NCBI RefSeq assembly: GCF_017922435.1
Contig: NZ_VDEZ01000002.1
Location: 1,014,575-1,078,574, forward strand
DNA length: 64,000 nucleotides
Direction of reading: 5' to 3'
From: Thalassospira sp. ER-Se-21-Dark
Lineage (GTDB): Bacteria > Pseudomonadota > Alphaproteobacteria > Rhodospirillales > Thalassospiraceae
Position numbers and translations under genes: made by a program. The notes beneath the pieces are model-generated. The model did not search any database. It saw only the letters and a list, made by a program, of their open reading frames with translations, and had not been told where the DNA came from. Positions 34,356-43,242 of this stretch are shown here, in pieces (the first letter of the stretch is position 1; each line of letters opens with the position of its first letter).

Positions 34356-35015
34356 TCAGGTATATTGCGCATGCAGTCGCGCCATGCGTCTGCGCGCGAA
34401 AAAGCCGGCATGCTGGGTTGTCTGAACCATTTCCGGGTGCAGCTGCCCGTCCTCGTCACAGACAAAGGCCCGGCTCGCACCAATCACACCCTTTTCCGAG
34501 CTATAGACTGCAATGACGATGATTTCGATGCGGCACTTGCCTTCGCCGACCGCCGTATCAGGAACATTACATGTGTCCTTATCGCTGGCGCGGGCCTGAT
34601 GTGTGATCCGCCGCATCAGGTTTTGCAGCGCGCCCAGTTCGATGCATCTTCCGGACTCAAGCGGGCCTTGCACCGTCAGTTCCTCGAGACGGGCGGCGTG
34701 GGACGATTTGCTGCCCTGATCGGTCTGGAAATCCACTTCCGGATCGCTATCTGTGACCTGCTCACACACCTGATGCGTCTCATCGCCAATACAGACAAGC
34801 ACCTTGTCGATAAGAATGGCTTCCTGGCTCATATTGCTGATCAGAAAGCGCGCCTTGTCGGAATTGCCAAGCATCTGGTTGATGACGATTTTCGGACGTC
34901 TGACACGGCGATAGCTTTGAAATAGCAATTGCGCATAGAAAATCCACACCATCAATGTTGCGATGCTGACCCCGACCTGAAGCAAGGTCGCGTGTTGTTC
35001 AATCCATGAACCCAT
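34356..35015 (-). CDS. Uncharacterised single-pass membrane protein
   Basis: A 219-residue protein that I do not recognise. The N-terminus (IEQHATLLQVGVSIATLMVW) forms one membrane helix at about residues 10-32, followed by a basic stretch QSYRRVRRPK, so the rest is probably cytoplasmic. The soluble part has beta-rich segments (ARFLISNMSQEAILIDKVLV; RIEIIVIAVYSSEKG) and four to five cysteines (IGDETHQVCE, RCIELG, DTCNV, GKCRI, FVCDED). It is a lone gene between two terminators. No function can be given. Confidence 0.6.
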   Translation of the reverse strand: MGSWIEQHATLLQVGVSIATLMVWIFYAQLLFQSYRRVRRPKIVINQMLGNSDKARFLISNMSQEAILIDKVLVCIGDETHQVCEQVTDSDPEVDFQTDQGSKSSHAARLEELTVQGPLESGRCIELGALQNLMRRITHQARASDKDTCNVPDTAVGEGKCRIEIIVIAVYSSEKGVIGASRAFVCDEDGQLHPEMVQTTQHAGFFARRRMARLHAQYT

Positions 35016-35120
35016 CGGGGCCCCCTGAAATCAAAATCGACTTGGTGGGCCGAATTCAACTTTGATCCGGCACCATCAAGGCAACGTGCCGCCAGCGGTT
35101 TTGTTTCAGGGAGATGCAAA

Positions 35121-35145
35121 ACACCCCGGCCAAAGACCGGGGTGT
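35121..35145. terminator. Terminator hairpin after fdhA
   Basis: ACACCCCGG / CCGGGGTGT arms have a seven-base loop. On the minus strand it is followed by TTTTGC, so it should end fdhA transcription; on the plus strand the T-run is weak and late. Confidence 0.65.
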
Positions 35146-35173
35146 CAGAGATGTATTTTTGATGGATGCCGGG

Positions 35174-36370
35174 TCAGGCAGCGACACTGCCATGCGGATC
35201 GATGACGAATTTCTTCGCCGCCCCGCCATCAAAGTCGGCGTAGCCTTGTGGCGCCTGATCCAGATTGATCATCTGGACATTGACTGCCTTGGCGATGTCG
35301 ATCTTTTCAAACAGGATCGCCTGCATCAGGTTGCGGTGATATTTCATCACCGGGCACTGGCCGGTATGGAACGAATGCGATTTCGCCCAGCCAAGACCAA
35401 ACCGCATGCTCAGCGCGCCATGCTTGGCCGCATCATCCACCGCACCGGGATCTTCGGTCACATAAAGGCCCGGAATGCCAATCGATCCACCGGCACGGGT
35501 CACCTGCATGGCAGAGTTCAGAACCGTTGCCGGGGCTTCGTGGTTGTGGTTACAGCCGCAACCATGCGCTTCAAAGCCGACGCAATCGACAAAGCAATCC
35601 ACTTCGCGCTCGCCAAGGATCGCTTCAAGCTGATCTTCCATCGGCATGTCTTTTTTAAGATCGATGGTTTCACAGCCAAAGCTTCTGGCCTGCGCCAGAC
35701 GATCATCAATCATGTCACCGACAATCACACAGGCCGCGCCAAGAAGATGAGCAGACGCCGCCGCCGCCAAACCAACCGGCCCGGCCCCTGCGATATAAAC
35801 CGTGCTTCCCGGGCCGACGCCAGCCATAACGCAGCCATGGAACCCGGTCGGTAAAATGTCCGAAAGCAATGTCAGGTCCCGGATTTTATCCATCGCCTGA
35901 TCCTTGTCGGGGAATTTCAAAAGATTGAAGTCGGCATAGGGCACCATGACATATTCCGCCTGCCCGCCGACCCAGCCGCCCATATCGACATAGCCATAAG
36001 CCGCCCCCGGACGCGCCGGGTTCACATTCAGGCAAATGCCGGTCAAACCGGATTTGCAGTTGCGGCAACGGCCGCAGGCAATATTGAACGGCACCGAACA
36101 CACATCGCCGACACTCAGAAACTCGACATCACGGCCGGCTTCAACAATCACACCGGTAATTTCATGGCCAAGAACAAGTCCCGGCTGGGCTGTGGTGCGA
36201 CCACGGACCATGTGCTGATCGCTGCCGCAAATATTGGTGGTGATAACTTTCAGGATCACGCCATGGTCGCATTTGCGTTTACCCAGTGCGAGTTCCGGAA
36301 ACGCAATGCTTTCGATTGCGACTTCTCCCGGACCTTTGAATACAACGCCACGGTTTGATGGACTGCTCAT
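35174..36370 (-). CDS. fdhA: Glutathione-independent formaldehyde dehydrogenase
   Basis: A 398-residue zinc alcohol dehydrogenase-family enzyme. Catalytic zinc ligands are in NICGSDQHM and LGHEITG, the structural zinc in CGRCRNCKSGLTGIC, and the NAD fold in VYIAGAGPVGLAAAA. The VDCVGFEAHGCG segment and the FGLGWAKSHSF segment are characteristic of the Pseudomonas putida type with tightly bound NAD. It oxidises formaldehyde to formate without glutathione. It is a single gene with its own terminator. Aromatic demethylation could be a formaldehyde source, but nothing in the window proves that. Confidence 0.92.
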   Translation of the reverse strand: MSSPSNRGVVFKGPGEVAIESIAFPELALGKRKCDHGVILKVITTNICGSDQHMVRGRTTAQPGLVLGHEITGVIVEAGRDVEFLSVGDVCSVPFNIACGRCRNCKSGLTGICLNVNPARPGAAYGYVDMGGWVGGQAEYVMVPYADFNLLKFPDKDQAMDKIRDLTLLSDILPTGFHGCVMAGVGPGSTVYIAGAGPVGLAAAASAHLLGAACVIVGDMIDDRLAQARSFGCETIDLKKDMPMEDQLEAILGEREVDCFVDCVGFEAHGCGCNHNHEAPATVLNSAMQVTRAGGSIGIPGLYVTEDPGAVDDAAKHGALSMRFGLGWAKSHSFHTGQCPVMKYHRNLMQAILFEKIDIAKAVNVQMINLDQAPQGYADFDGGAAKKFVIDPHGSVAA

Positions 36371-36773
36371 ATTCTGTTTCCTCTTCCCTGATATGGTTTG
36401 TCAGGATTGTTGTTGATGTCCGGGGATATTGAGTTCTTATCGCGCGACCCATCCCGAACCAAGACCACCGCGCGTTTTCAAACACGCCGTGTGCAACCGA
36501 AACGGTAGGATCGCGTTCGCACGACTGTCAAACGAACTGGATCGCATCCCCTAAACTTCCTCTTGTGCTCAGAAGATTTGCGACGATTGGTTGAAATCGG
36601 CCTTCGAATGTTTCCAAGATCGATCTGTGATCATCGGGAACATCCGGAAAATGCCAGGAAGCCCTGCCCGCGTCGCGGCAGTGCACAACGTTGCGATGTA
36701 TCAAAGTAATAGTCGGCCAATCTGGATAGATTAAAAACAACAACGCCCGTCGTGGTCATATGGAGACCGTCCG
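36371..36773. other. 403-bp gap between fdhA and the permease gene
   Basis: The gap holds the divergent upstream regions of fdhA and the DUF318 permease. I see a ribosome site TGGAG before the permease start, but no convincing palindrome, RNA gene or small protein; short open frames here have no recognisable composition. Confidence 0.5.
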
Positions 36774-38102
36774 ATGCTTCATCGCCTGATCGCGCTTTAT
36801 CGTGAAAATCCCCGCGAAGGACGGCTTTTTGCCGCCATTTCACTTGGTTTCCTTGCGATCTATTTCATCCCTGCGGGCACCGGGCGGTTTGACAACGCGG
36901 TGCTTGAGGCGGTCTATCTGACCAATTGGTATGCCCGCGAGCATGTCATTTTGTGTTTGCTTCCGGCCTTTGTGATTGCAGGGGCGATGGCGGTTTACAT
37001 CAGTCAGGGATCGGTGATGCGCTATCTCGGGCCGGATGCATCGCGCCCGGTTGCCCTTGGTGTGGCATCCGTCTCGGGCACGTTGCTGGCGGTCTGTTCC
37101 TGCACGGTATTGCCGCTGTTTGGCGGGATATACAAACGCGGTGCCGGGCTTGGTCCGGCGATTGCGTTTCTGTATTCCGGGCCTGCGATCAATATCATGG
37201 CGATTGTTGTCACGGCCAAGGTATTGGGGGCTGAAATCGGCCTTGCACGCGGCATTGGCGCGATTGTTTTTGCCATTGTCATCGGCCTGATCATGCATTT
37301 GATCTATCGCCGTGAAGAAGGCGAGCGCGCACAGAAATCAAAACGCGGCTTTGGCGGCGACGATGATGGCAAGCCGCTTTCGATCACCATTGCGTTTTTT
37401 GGTCTGATGGTTGGCATTCTGGTTTTTGCCAACTGGGCATCCGTCCCCGGCAGCTCCGTCTGGATGGCGGTTTATGATGTTAAATGGACCACCACCGCCC
37501 TTCTGGCGGCGGGCTTTGCCGGGCTTCTGATCTGGCAATGGAATTGGCCGGTCAAACAGGTCGCAGGGCTTGCAGCAATCGTCATCCTTGCTGCGGTGAT
37601 TTTCCCGCAGTATCCGCAACTGGCCTTTGCCATTGGCGTGATCGGCCTGATGATGATTGCGCTGACACGCGATCAGGACCGTGAATGGGTCGATCAAAGC
37701 TGGGATTTCACCAAACAGATTTTACCGCTTCTGGTCATGGGCGTGTTCATCGCCGGTCTGTTGCTGGGCCGACCGGGCCATGAAGGCCTGATCCCGAATG
37801 AGTGGGTGCAGGCCGCTGTTGGTGATAACTCCCTGACCTCGACCGCGCTGGCATCGGTTCTTGGCGCGTTCATGTATTTTTCGACCTTAACGGAAATCCC
37901 GATTGTCGAGGCCCTGATGGGTGCTGGCATGGGCAAGGGACCGGCTCTGGCGTTACTTTTGGCCGGGCCTGCTTTGTCGCTTCCCAACATGTTGGTTATT
38001 CGCACCGTGATCGGCACGCAGAAAACCCTTGTTTACTGCGCGCTGGTCGTCGTCATGGCGACGCTTTCGGGCTTTGTTTACGGCAATATTCAATCATTCT
38101 GA
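36774..38102 (+). CDS. DUF318 (ArsP/YraQ-type) permease
   Basis: A 442-residue membrane protein with about 10-11 hydrophobic segments arranged as two halves. Diagnostic is CSCTVLPLFGGIYKRGAGLGPAIAFLYSGPAINIMA in the first half (the C-S-C-T-V-L-P motif near residue 107) and the matching LTEIPIVEALMGAGMGKGPA with GPALSLPNMLVI in the second. Members include the methylarsenite exporter ArsP and related permeases of unknown substrate. A small thioredoxin-like protein is encoded 16 bp downstream, as in many such operons. No ArsR-type regulator is adjacent. The substrate is uncertain. Confidence 0.88.
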   Translation: MLHRLIALYRENPREGRLFAAISLGFLAIYFIPAGTGRFDNAVLEAVYLTNWYAREHVILCLLPAFVIAGAMAVYISQGSVMRYLGPDASRPVALGVASVSGTLLAVCSCTVLPLFGGIYKRGAGLGPAIAFLYSGPAINIMAIVVTAKVLGAEIGLARGIGAIVFAIVIGLIMHLIYRREEGERAQKSKRGFGGDDDGKPLSITIAFFGLMVGILVFANWASVPGSSVWMAVYDVKWTTTALLAAGFAGLLIWQWNWPVKQVAGLAAIVILAAVIFPQYPQLAFAIGVIGLMMIALTRDQDREWVDQSWDFTKQILPLLVMGVFIAGLLLGRPGHEGLIPNEWVQAAVGDNSLTSTALASVLGAFMYFSTLTEIPIVEALMGAGMGKGPALALLLAGPALSLPNMLVIRTVIGTQKTLVYCALVVVMATLSGFVYGNIQSF

Positions 38103-38118
38103 TCACAGGAGATCAAAG

Positions 38119-38349
38119 ATGAAACTCAGCATTTATGGCAGCGGTTGCGCAAAGTGTCAGGCGCTGGCCAAAAACGCCGAAGCGGCCGCACAGGCGCTTG
38201 ATCTTGATTACGAGATCGAAAAGGTCACCGACACCAACAAGATCATTGATGCCGGCATCATGCGCACCCCGGCCCTGATGGCCGATGACGACATCCTGGT
38301 CGAAGGCAAGGTCGCGACCCCGGACGAAATCCGTCAGATGCTGTCATAG
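38119..38349 (+). CDS. Small thioredoxin-fold protein (redox-active disulfide protein 2 type)
   Basis: A 76-residue protein with the redox motif GSGCAKCQALAKNA (C-A-K-C) at residues 10-13 and a cis-proline region MRTPALMADDDI. It matches the MTH895/TM0996 glutaredoxin-like family. Such proteins commonly accompany DUF318 permeases and are thought to deliver electrons or bind the transported metalloid. A clear CAGGAGA ribosome site precedes ATG 38119. Confidence 0.9.
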   Translation: MKLSIYGSGCAKCQALAKNAEAAAQALDLDYEIEKVTDTNKIIDAGIMRTPALMADDDILVEGKVATPDEIRQMLS

Positions 38350-38356
38350 CAAACGC

Positions 38357-38392
38357 AAAACGCCCCGGCCAGAACTGGCGACGGGGCGTTTT
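38357..38392. terminator. Bidirectional rho-independent terminator
   Basis: AAAACGCCCCG / CGGGGCGTTTT with an inner CCAG/CTGG stem lies between the thioredoxin-like gene and the convergent DUF3126 gene. Confidence 0.88.
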
Positions 38393-38421
38393 AAATTCGA
38401 TCAATCAGATCAGATCAGAGA

Positions 38422-38640
38422 TCAAGGTGCCGGCGGCAGATCTTCTTCAAGGATGACAAGGTTCAGCGAGTAGCTGACTTCGCCTTCATCCTCGTCACGA
38501 TGGACAACACCGACGAACTCGTCGCCAACACGCATTTCAATCGGATGGCCTTTTTTCTTGGGCGCATCAATGGCGATTTTCGGGTTATCAAACGTGCGAC
38601 GCAGATAATCTTCGACGCGTGCGATCTCTGTCGGTGTCAT
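38422..38640 (-). CDS. DUF3126 family protein
   Basis: A 72-residue protein, MTPTEIARVEDYLRRTFDNP start, KKKGHPIEMRVGDEFVGVV core and an acidic tail ending EEDLPPAP. This is the DUF3126 family, small soluble proteins conserved in alphaproteobacteria with no known function. It is single, with its own ribosome site (AAGGGGCAAG) upstream of ATG 38640. Confidence 0.85.
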   Translation of the reverse strand: MTPTEIARVEDYLRRTFDNPKIAIDAPKKKGHPIEMRVGDEFVGVVHRDEDEGEVSYSLNLVILEEDLPPAP

Positions 38641-38918
38641 AGGACTTGCCCCTTGTTCTTTCCAACGGCTTTTGTCTGCAAGACTACAGGATATCTCATA
38701 CGCACTTTGGCGTCTGCCCTCTATCCTGAAGTCTTTTGTTAAATCTGGTGCACTGTCCTTTCACAAACCGGACAGTAAAATCAAGCCCATCGGGCCAAAA
38801 AAGTCGTAAAACCGGCCATTTTTTGCAGGGTAGGCGCCAAGGAGCGGGATGTTTGCGCATTCCGGTTGTCACGCGATTGTCTATTGCATTGCCCGCGGGC
38901 AGCGTTTAAGCCAAATAT

Positions 38919-39674
38919 ATGACCGAAATCGAAGTTATGCCCAAGGCCGACAAAAGTACCGCATCTGCCAAAACCGAGACCGCCGACCTTCCCCCTGCGA
39001 AGGCCATGGCAGACGCTACTGCGCAATCCCGGCCCATCCTTTACAGTTTCCGTCGCTGCCCCTATGCCATGCGGGCCCGTATTGCGTTGCTGGCCGCCGA
39101 AATTGATGTCGAACTGCGTGAAGTTGTCCTGCGCGACAAACCGCAAAGCATGATCGATGTATCGCCCAAGGCAACCGTCCCGGTTCTGGTCCTGCCCGAT
39201 GGCACGGTGGTCGATGAAAGCCTTGAAATCATGGTCTGGGCACTTGCGGAAAATGATCCGCTTGAATGGCTGACACCCGAAAGCGGTACGCTTGACGACA
39301 TGCTGGCCCTGATTTCGCAAAATGACGGCCCGTTCAAGCATCACCTTGATCGTTACAAATATCCCAACCGCTATGAAGACGTTGATCCCCTCGAACATCG
39401 CCGGGATGCGGAAAAGATCCTTAACCGTCTTGATGGTCGGCTGGCGGTTGGCAAATATCTGTTCGGATCGCGCCCGGCCTTGGCCGATTTCGCCATTGCC
39501 CCCTTCATTCGCCAGTTCGCCAATACCGACAAAGAGGCGTTTGACGCCATGCCGTTCGTTCATGTGCAACGCTGGCTGGATGATTTTCTGGCATCAAGCC
39601 TGTTTGAACGTGCCATGATGAAATATGACCAATGGCACGAAGGCGACGAACCAGTCATCTTCAAAGCCGCATAA
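38919..39674 (+). CDS. Glutathione S-transferase family protein
   Basis: A 251-residue protein. After an N-terminal extension of about 38 mostly polar residues it has ILYSFRRCPYAMRARIALL, a thioredoxin-fold start with the C-P-Y-A motif (single cysteine, as in omega-class or glutaredoxin-2-like GSTs), then KATVPVLVLPDGTVVDESLE (cis-Pro and the Glu-Ser that holds glutathione), and an all-helical C-terminal domain with ADFAIAPFIRQFA. The substrate is unknown. The extension could instead be non-coding if the start is at ATG 39006 (MADATAQSRP). Confidence 0.85.
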   Translation: MTEIEVMPKADKSTASAKTETADLPPAKAMADATAQSRPILYSFRRCPYAMRARIALLAAEIDVELREVVLRDKPQSMIDVSPKATVPVLVLPDGTVVDESLEIMVWALAENDPLEWLTPESGTLDDMLALISQNDGPFKHHLDRYKYPNRYEDVDPLEHRRDAEKILNRLDGRLAVGKYLFGSRPALADFAIAPFIRQFANTDKEAFDAMPFVHVQRWLDDFLASSLFERAMMKYDQWHEGDEPVIFKAA

Positions 39675-39693
39675 ATCAAGCGCGCGCCGCTGG

Positions 39694-40005
39694 TCAGCCT
39701 TGAACGTCAATCGGCAAGGTCAGCAACCGCGAACTCAGGCATTTGCCATGCGGATCGAGTGCAAGGGACCGCGTGACCCCGCCGCCCAGCGCCTCATACA
39801 TCACAAAATTAAGCGCCCCGATCTGCGGCAACTCATACCGCACGACATCGCCCGCGATCAAGGATCCGAAATGATCACGAACCCGTTCTGCGGTGACCTG
39901 TTCAAGCAAAACAGGCCAGTCTTCGGGGCGATAGGCAATCACCGAAACGTTTGAGATATTCCCTTTATCGCCGGTGCGCGAATGCGCAATGTCACGAAGC
40001 TGCAT
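39694..40005 (-). CDS. AtuA-associated small protein (AtuA C-terminal-like domain)
   Basis: About 103 residues. ATG 40005 is chosen because GGAGG stands seven bases upstream; a GTG at 40011 overlaps the AtuA stop. The sequence (LRDIAHSRTGDKGNISNVSV; GALNFVMYEALGGGVTRSL) is the domain found at the C-terminus of long AtuA proteins, here as a separate chain. It probably forms one enzyme with the upstream AtuA. The reaction is unknown. Confidence 0.82.
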   Translation of the reverse strand: MQLRDIAHSRTGDKGNISNVSVIAYRPEDWPVLLEQVTAERVRDHFGSLIAGDVVRYELPQIGALNFVMYEALGGGVTRSLALDPHGKCLSSRLLTLPIDVQG

Positions 40006-40007
40006 TT

Positions 40008-41345
40008 TCACGCCTCCATCATCTCGAACCGCGTTACCAGCCTGTCTTCGGGCAGGAGCCCTGAAACAATGGCAACGATTTCACGCGTTGATTTGGTTAC
40101 GCCACCACCCCCGGCAGGGCCGTTCAGATACAGGCTTTCGACTTCCTCGCCAATTCGGGCCGCCGTTTGCAGATCGCGTGTCCTGACAACAAAGCGCACC
40201 CGAACTTCGGACGGCGCACATTCGGATACCGCAACATCCTTGAAAATCGAATTGACGCCAATCAGTTCACCGCGCACTTCATCACAGGCAATCCCGATCT
40301 GCTCGATACGTTGATGAAGGATATCAAGTGCCAGTTGCCCGCGCTCCGTCGCGCCGGGTCCGGCATAGGATATCTGCCCCTCCCCGACAAAGCTATCGAT
40401 ATAGCCGATCGATACTTTAAGGCTGCCGGTTTTAGGTAGACCATCACCGTTCGATACGGCCACCCGATCCGGGGCCACTTCGCTGATTTGAACTGCGGAA
40501 AAATCGGCAATGACATCGGGCTGGATATAACGTTTCGGATCATGGACTTCGTATAGCAACTGTTCCTTGCACGTCGCGGCATTCACAAAGCCCCCTGTGC
40601 CCGGCAGTTTTGTAATGATGGCGTTGCCATCTTCATCAACCTCGGCAATCGGGAAGCCAAGATTGGCCAGATCGGGCACATCCTTTAATCCCGGATCGGC
40701 AAAATAACCGCCGGTAACCTGCCCGCCGCATTCCAGAAGATGACCCACAAGCGTACCGCGCCCCAAGCGCGTCCAGTCATCCATCTGCCACCCAAATTCA
40801 AATATCTGGGGTGCCAAAAACATCGCGGGATCAGCCGCCCGCCCGGTCAGGACAACATCCGCACCGGCCTTAAGCGCATCAACAATGCCACCTGCCCCCA
40901 AATAGGCATTTGCCGAAATCACTTCTTTCTTAAATTCGCCAAGCGTGCAGTTGGCTTCGTCGATCACAAATGCATCGGGCGACAGAACATCAAGAACATT
41001 GTCGCCTTGCACGGCGGCAACCCTCAGGCCCGAAAGGCCCAGCTCACGCGCAATCTTGATGGTGTGCTTGGCTGCGGCCACCGGATTTGCCGCCCCCATG
41101 TTTGATATCACCCGAACACCTTTTTCGCGACAGATTGGTAAAACCGCGCGCATGCGACGTTCAAGCAACGGGTCAAACCCGGCATTCGGATCATGCATTT
41201 TGGCCTGCTGGGCAAGTGCTATGGTGCGTTCCGCCAGGCATTCGAAAACCAGATAATCGAGATTGCCCTTCGCAGCCAGATCAACAGCCGGTTCAATCCG
41301 ATCCCCGGAAAAGCCGGCACCTGTGCCAATACGGATGGTTTTCAT
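40008..41345 (-). CDS. AtuA-family (DUF1446) acyclic terpene utilisation-type protein
   Basis: A 445-residue DUF1446 protein: RIGTGAGFSGDRIEPAVDLA at the N-terminus, YLVFECLAERTIALAQ, ISNMGAANPVAAAKHTIKIA, LTGRAADPAMFLAPQIFEFGW and PGTGGFVNAATCKEQLLYEV are all conserved. AtuA is required for citronellol/geraniol catabolism in Pseudomonas, but its reaction is not established, and no other atu or liu gene is present here. It overlaps the TRAP permease stop by 4 bp (ATGA), which ties it to the imported substrate, probably a carboxylic acid. Confidence 0.88.
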   Translation of the reverse strand: MKTIRIGTGAGFSGDRIEPAVDLAAKGNLDYLVFECLAERTIALAQQAKMHDPNAGFDPLLERRMRAVLPICREKGVRVISNMGAANPVAAAKHTIKIARELGLSGLRVAAVQGDNVLDVLSPDAFVIDEANCTLGEFKKEVISANAYLGAGGIVDALKAGADVVLTGRAADPAMFLAPQIFEFGWQMDDWTRLGRGTLVGHLLECGGQVTGGYFADPGLKDVPDLANLGFPIAEVDEDGNAIITKLPGTGGFVNAATCKEQLLYEVHDPKRYIQPDVIADFSAVQISEVAPDRVAVSNGDGLPKTGSLKVSIGYIDSFVGEGQISYAGPGATERGQLALDILHQRIEQIGIACDEVRGELIGVNSIFKDVAVSECAPSEVRVRFVVRTRDLQTAARIGEEVESLYLNGPAGGGGVTKSTREIVAIVSGLLPEDRLVTRFEMMEA

Positions 41346-43210
41346 TGGCCACCCTCCATGGCCGCGCGGCGCATGTTACGGCCGACGAAAAAGGCACCGC
41401 CAAGCAACACTGCCGCGATCATTGGCGTCAGGAACGCAGGCCAAAGCGCGACCCCGATGACAATCACAAGCATCGCGCGGTCAAGCCACAGTCTTCCGGT
41501 GAATGTCTGCCCGCCCAGCAATGCCGGAATGGCAACCACAAGAACAAGACCGGACAGGACCGCATTGATAATGGCCAAACCGCCGCCCCCGGCTGTCATG
41601 CCCGGATAAAGCAACAACATGAACGGAACAATATAGGTCATCGCCCCAAGCCGCACCGCCTCGAACGCGGCAGGCAGCCAGTTGGTCTGCGCAATCCCGG
41701 CCGCGACAAACACTGCAACGCAAACCGGCGGCGTGATCACCGAGATGGTGGCAAAGTAAAATACAAACAGATGGGCTGTAAGCGGCTCGACACCGACCGC
41801 GGTCATCGCCGGGGCAAGAACGGCCGCCACCAGCACATAGGCCGCCGTTGTCGGCAAACCCATGCCCATAATCAGGCACACCAGCCCGACAATGATCGCC
41901 ACAAGAACAGTTGAATCCCCGGCAATGGCAACAATCATGGAACTCAGCGTTACGCCGATGCCGGTCATATTGATCATGGAAACAAGGATTTGCGCCCCGG
42001 CAAGCAACACACCGATAATCACCATACCCTTGCCGGCATCGGTCACACCGGCCAGAACACGCTTGAACATTTCGCCAACCGACAGCCGCCCGGCAGACGT
42101 CGCCACAAAGGCAATCAGAAGTGCGATCATCCCGTAAAAGGCTGAGGTCGCAACCGACCGCCCCATGAAGATACCAACCGCAAGTCCCCCAAGGGCTGCG
42201 ATGATCGGCAGTACCTTGCGCAAGGCAAGAATTTCTGACCAGGCCGGAAGCTCATCCTCGGGCACCAGTTTAAGGTTCCGTCTGGTGGCGACGATGTGAA
42301 CCGTCACAAATACCGACAGATAAAACAGCACCGCTGGAATGATTGCCGCGACCATGACATCGACATAGGCAATGCCAAGGATCTCGGCCATCACAAAGGC
42401 GGCCGCCCCCATGATCGGTGGGGCAATCTGCCCACCGGTGGAGGCAACGGCCTCAACGGCCGCGGCCAGTGGCCCGGGATAGCCAAGACGACGCATCATC
42501 GGGATGGTGAAGTTGCCGGTGGTGGCAACATTGGCAACCGCCGATCCGGAAATCATTCCGAACAGACCGCTGGAAATGATCGCGATTTTGGCGGCACCGC
42601 CCTTTTGGCGACCACCAAGACGCATCGCCAGATCCATAAAGCTTTGCCCGCCACCGGTATGAAGCAACAAGGCACCAAACAGCACGAAGGCCGCAATCAC
42701 GGTGGCGGCAACGCCGGTCAGCATGCCCCAAATTCCAAGATCGCCAAGGAAAATGGTTTCGGTGACAAACTCGATATCAAAACCGCGATGCCCCAGACTG
42801 CCCGGAAGATATTCGCCAAGCAGCGCATAAAGCAGCCCGACAATCACAAGGACCGGGAAAATCGCCCCCACGGCACGGCGGCCAATTTCAAGAACCGTCA
42901 CCACCAGACCAACGGTCAAGGCCATGTCCAGTTGCGTCGCCCATGGCAAGGTGGTCATGATTTCATCGTAGTTCACGACGATATAGCTACATGCGCTGAT
43001 CGTCACAGCGGCCAGCAACAGATCAACGATCAAACCGATTGTTCGCCAACCTGTTCCCTTGCCCAACGGATAAAGACTTAGTCCAAGGCACGTCACAAGT
43101 GCGAGGAAAACCGCCCTTTGAATAAGGCTCTCAAATGGGCCGGTTGCAGCGGTATAGAAGACGAATATACCCACAAGCAACGCAAACCCGTCGCGGATGC
43201 GCACAGACAT
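41342..43210 (-). CDS. TRAP transporter fused permease (4TM/12TM)
   Basis: A 622-residue protein joining the small (about residues 1-110) and large permease domains, as is usual in TAXI-type TRAP systems. Conserved: GGQSFMDLAMRLGGRQKGGA, SGLFGMISGSAVANVATTGN, PGPLAAAVEAVASTGGQIAP and GLPTTAAYVLVAAVLAPAM. It works with the TAXI binding protein encoded 33 bp upstream. The substrate is unknown. Confidence 0.92.
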   Translation of the reverse strand: MSVRIRDGFALLVGIFVFYTAATGPFESLIQRAVFLALVTCLGLSLYPLGKGTGWRTIGLIVDLLLAAVTISACSYIVVNYDEIMTTLPWATQLDMALTVGLVVTVLEIGRRAVGAIFPVLVIVGLLYALLGEYLPGSLGHRGFDIEFVTETIFLGDLGIWGMLTGVAATVIAAFVLFGALLLHTGGGQSFMDLAMRLGGRQKGGAAKIAIISSGLFGMISGSAVANVATTGNFTIPMMRRLGYPGPLAAAVEAVASTGGQIAPPIMGAAAFVMAEILGIAYVDVMVAAIIPAVLFYLSVFVTVHIVATRRNLKLVPEDELPAWSEILALRKVLPIIAALGGLAVGIFMGRSVATSAFYGMIALLIAFVATSAGRLSVGEMFKRVLAGVTDAGKGMVIIGVLLAGAQILVSMINMTGIGVTLSSMIVAIAGDSTVLVAIIVGLVCLIMGMGLPTTAAYVLVAAVLAPAMTAVGVEPLTAHLFVFYFATISVITPPVCVAVFVAAGIAQTNWLPAAFEAVRLGAMTYIVPFMLLLYPGMTAGGGGLAIINAVLSGLVLVVAIPALLGGQTFTGRLWLDRAMLVIVIGVALWPAFLTPMIAAVLLGGAFFVGRNMRRAAMEGGQ

Positions 43211-43242
43211 GACGGTTTTCCTCTAAGAGTTCCGGTTTCTTG

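Noticed and set aside
36528..36743. 71-codon minus-strand frame in the fdhA/permease gap
   Set aside because: No ribosome site, no recognisable composition or motif; treated as intergenic.
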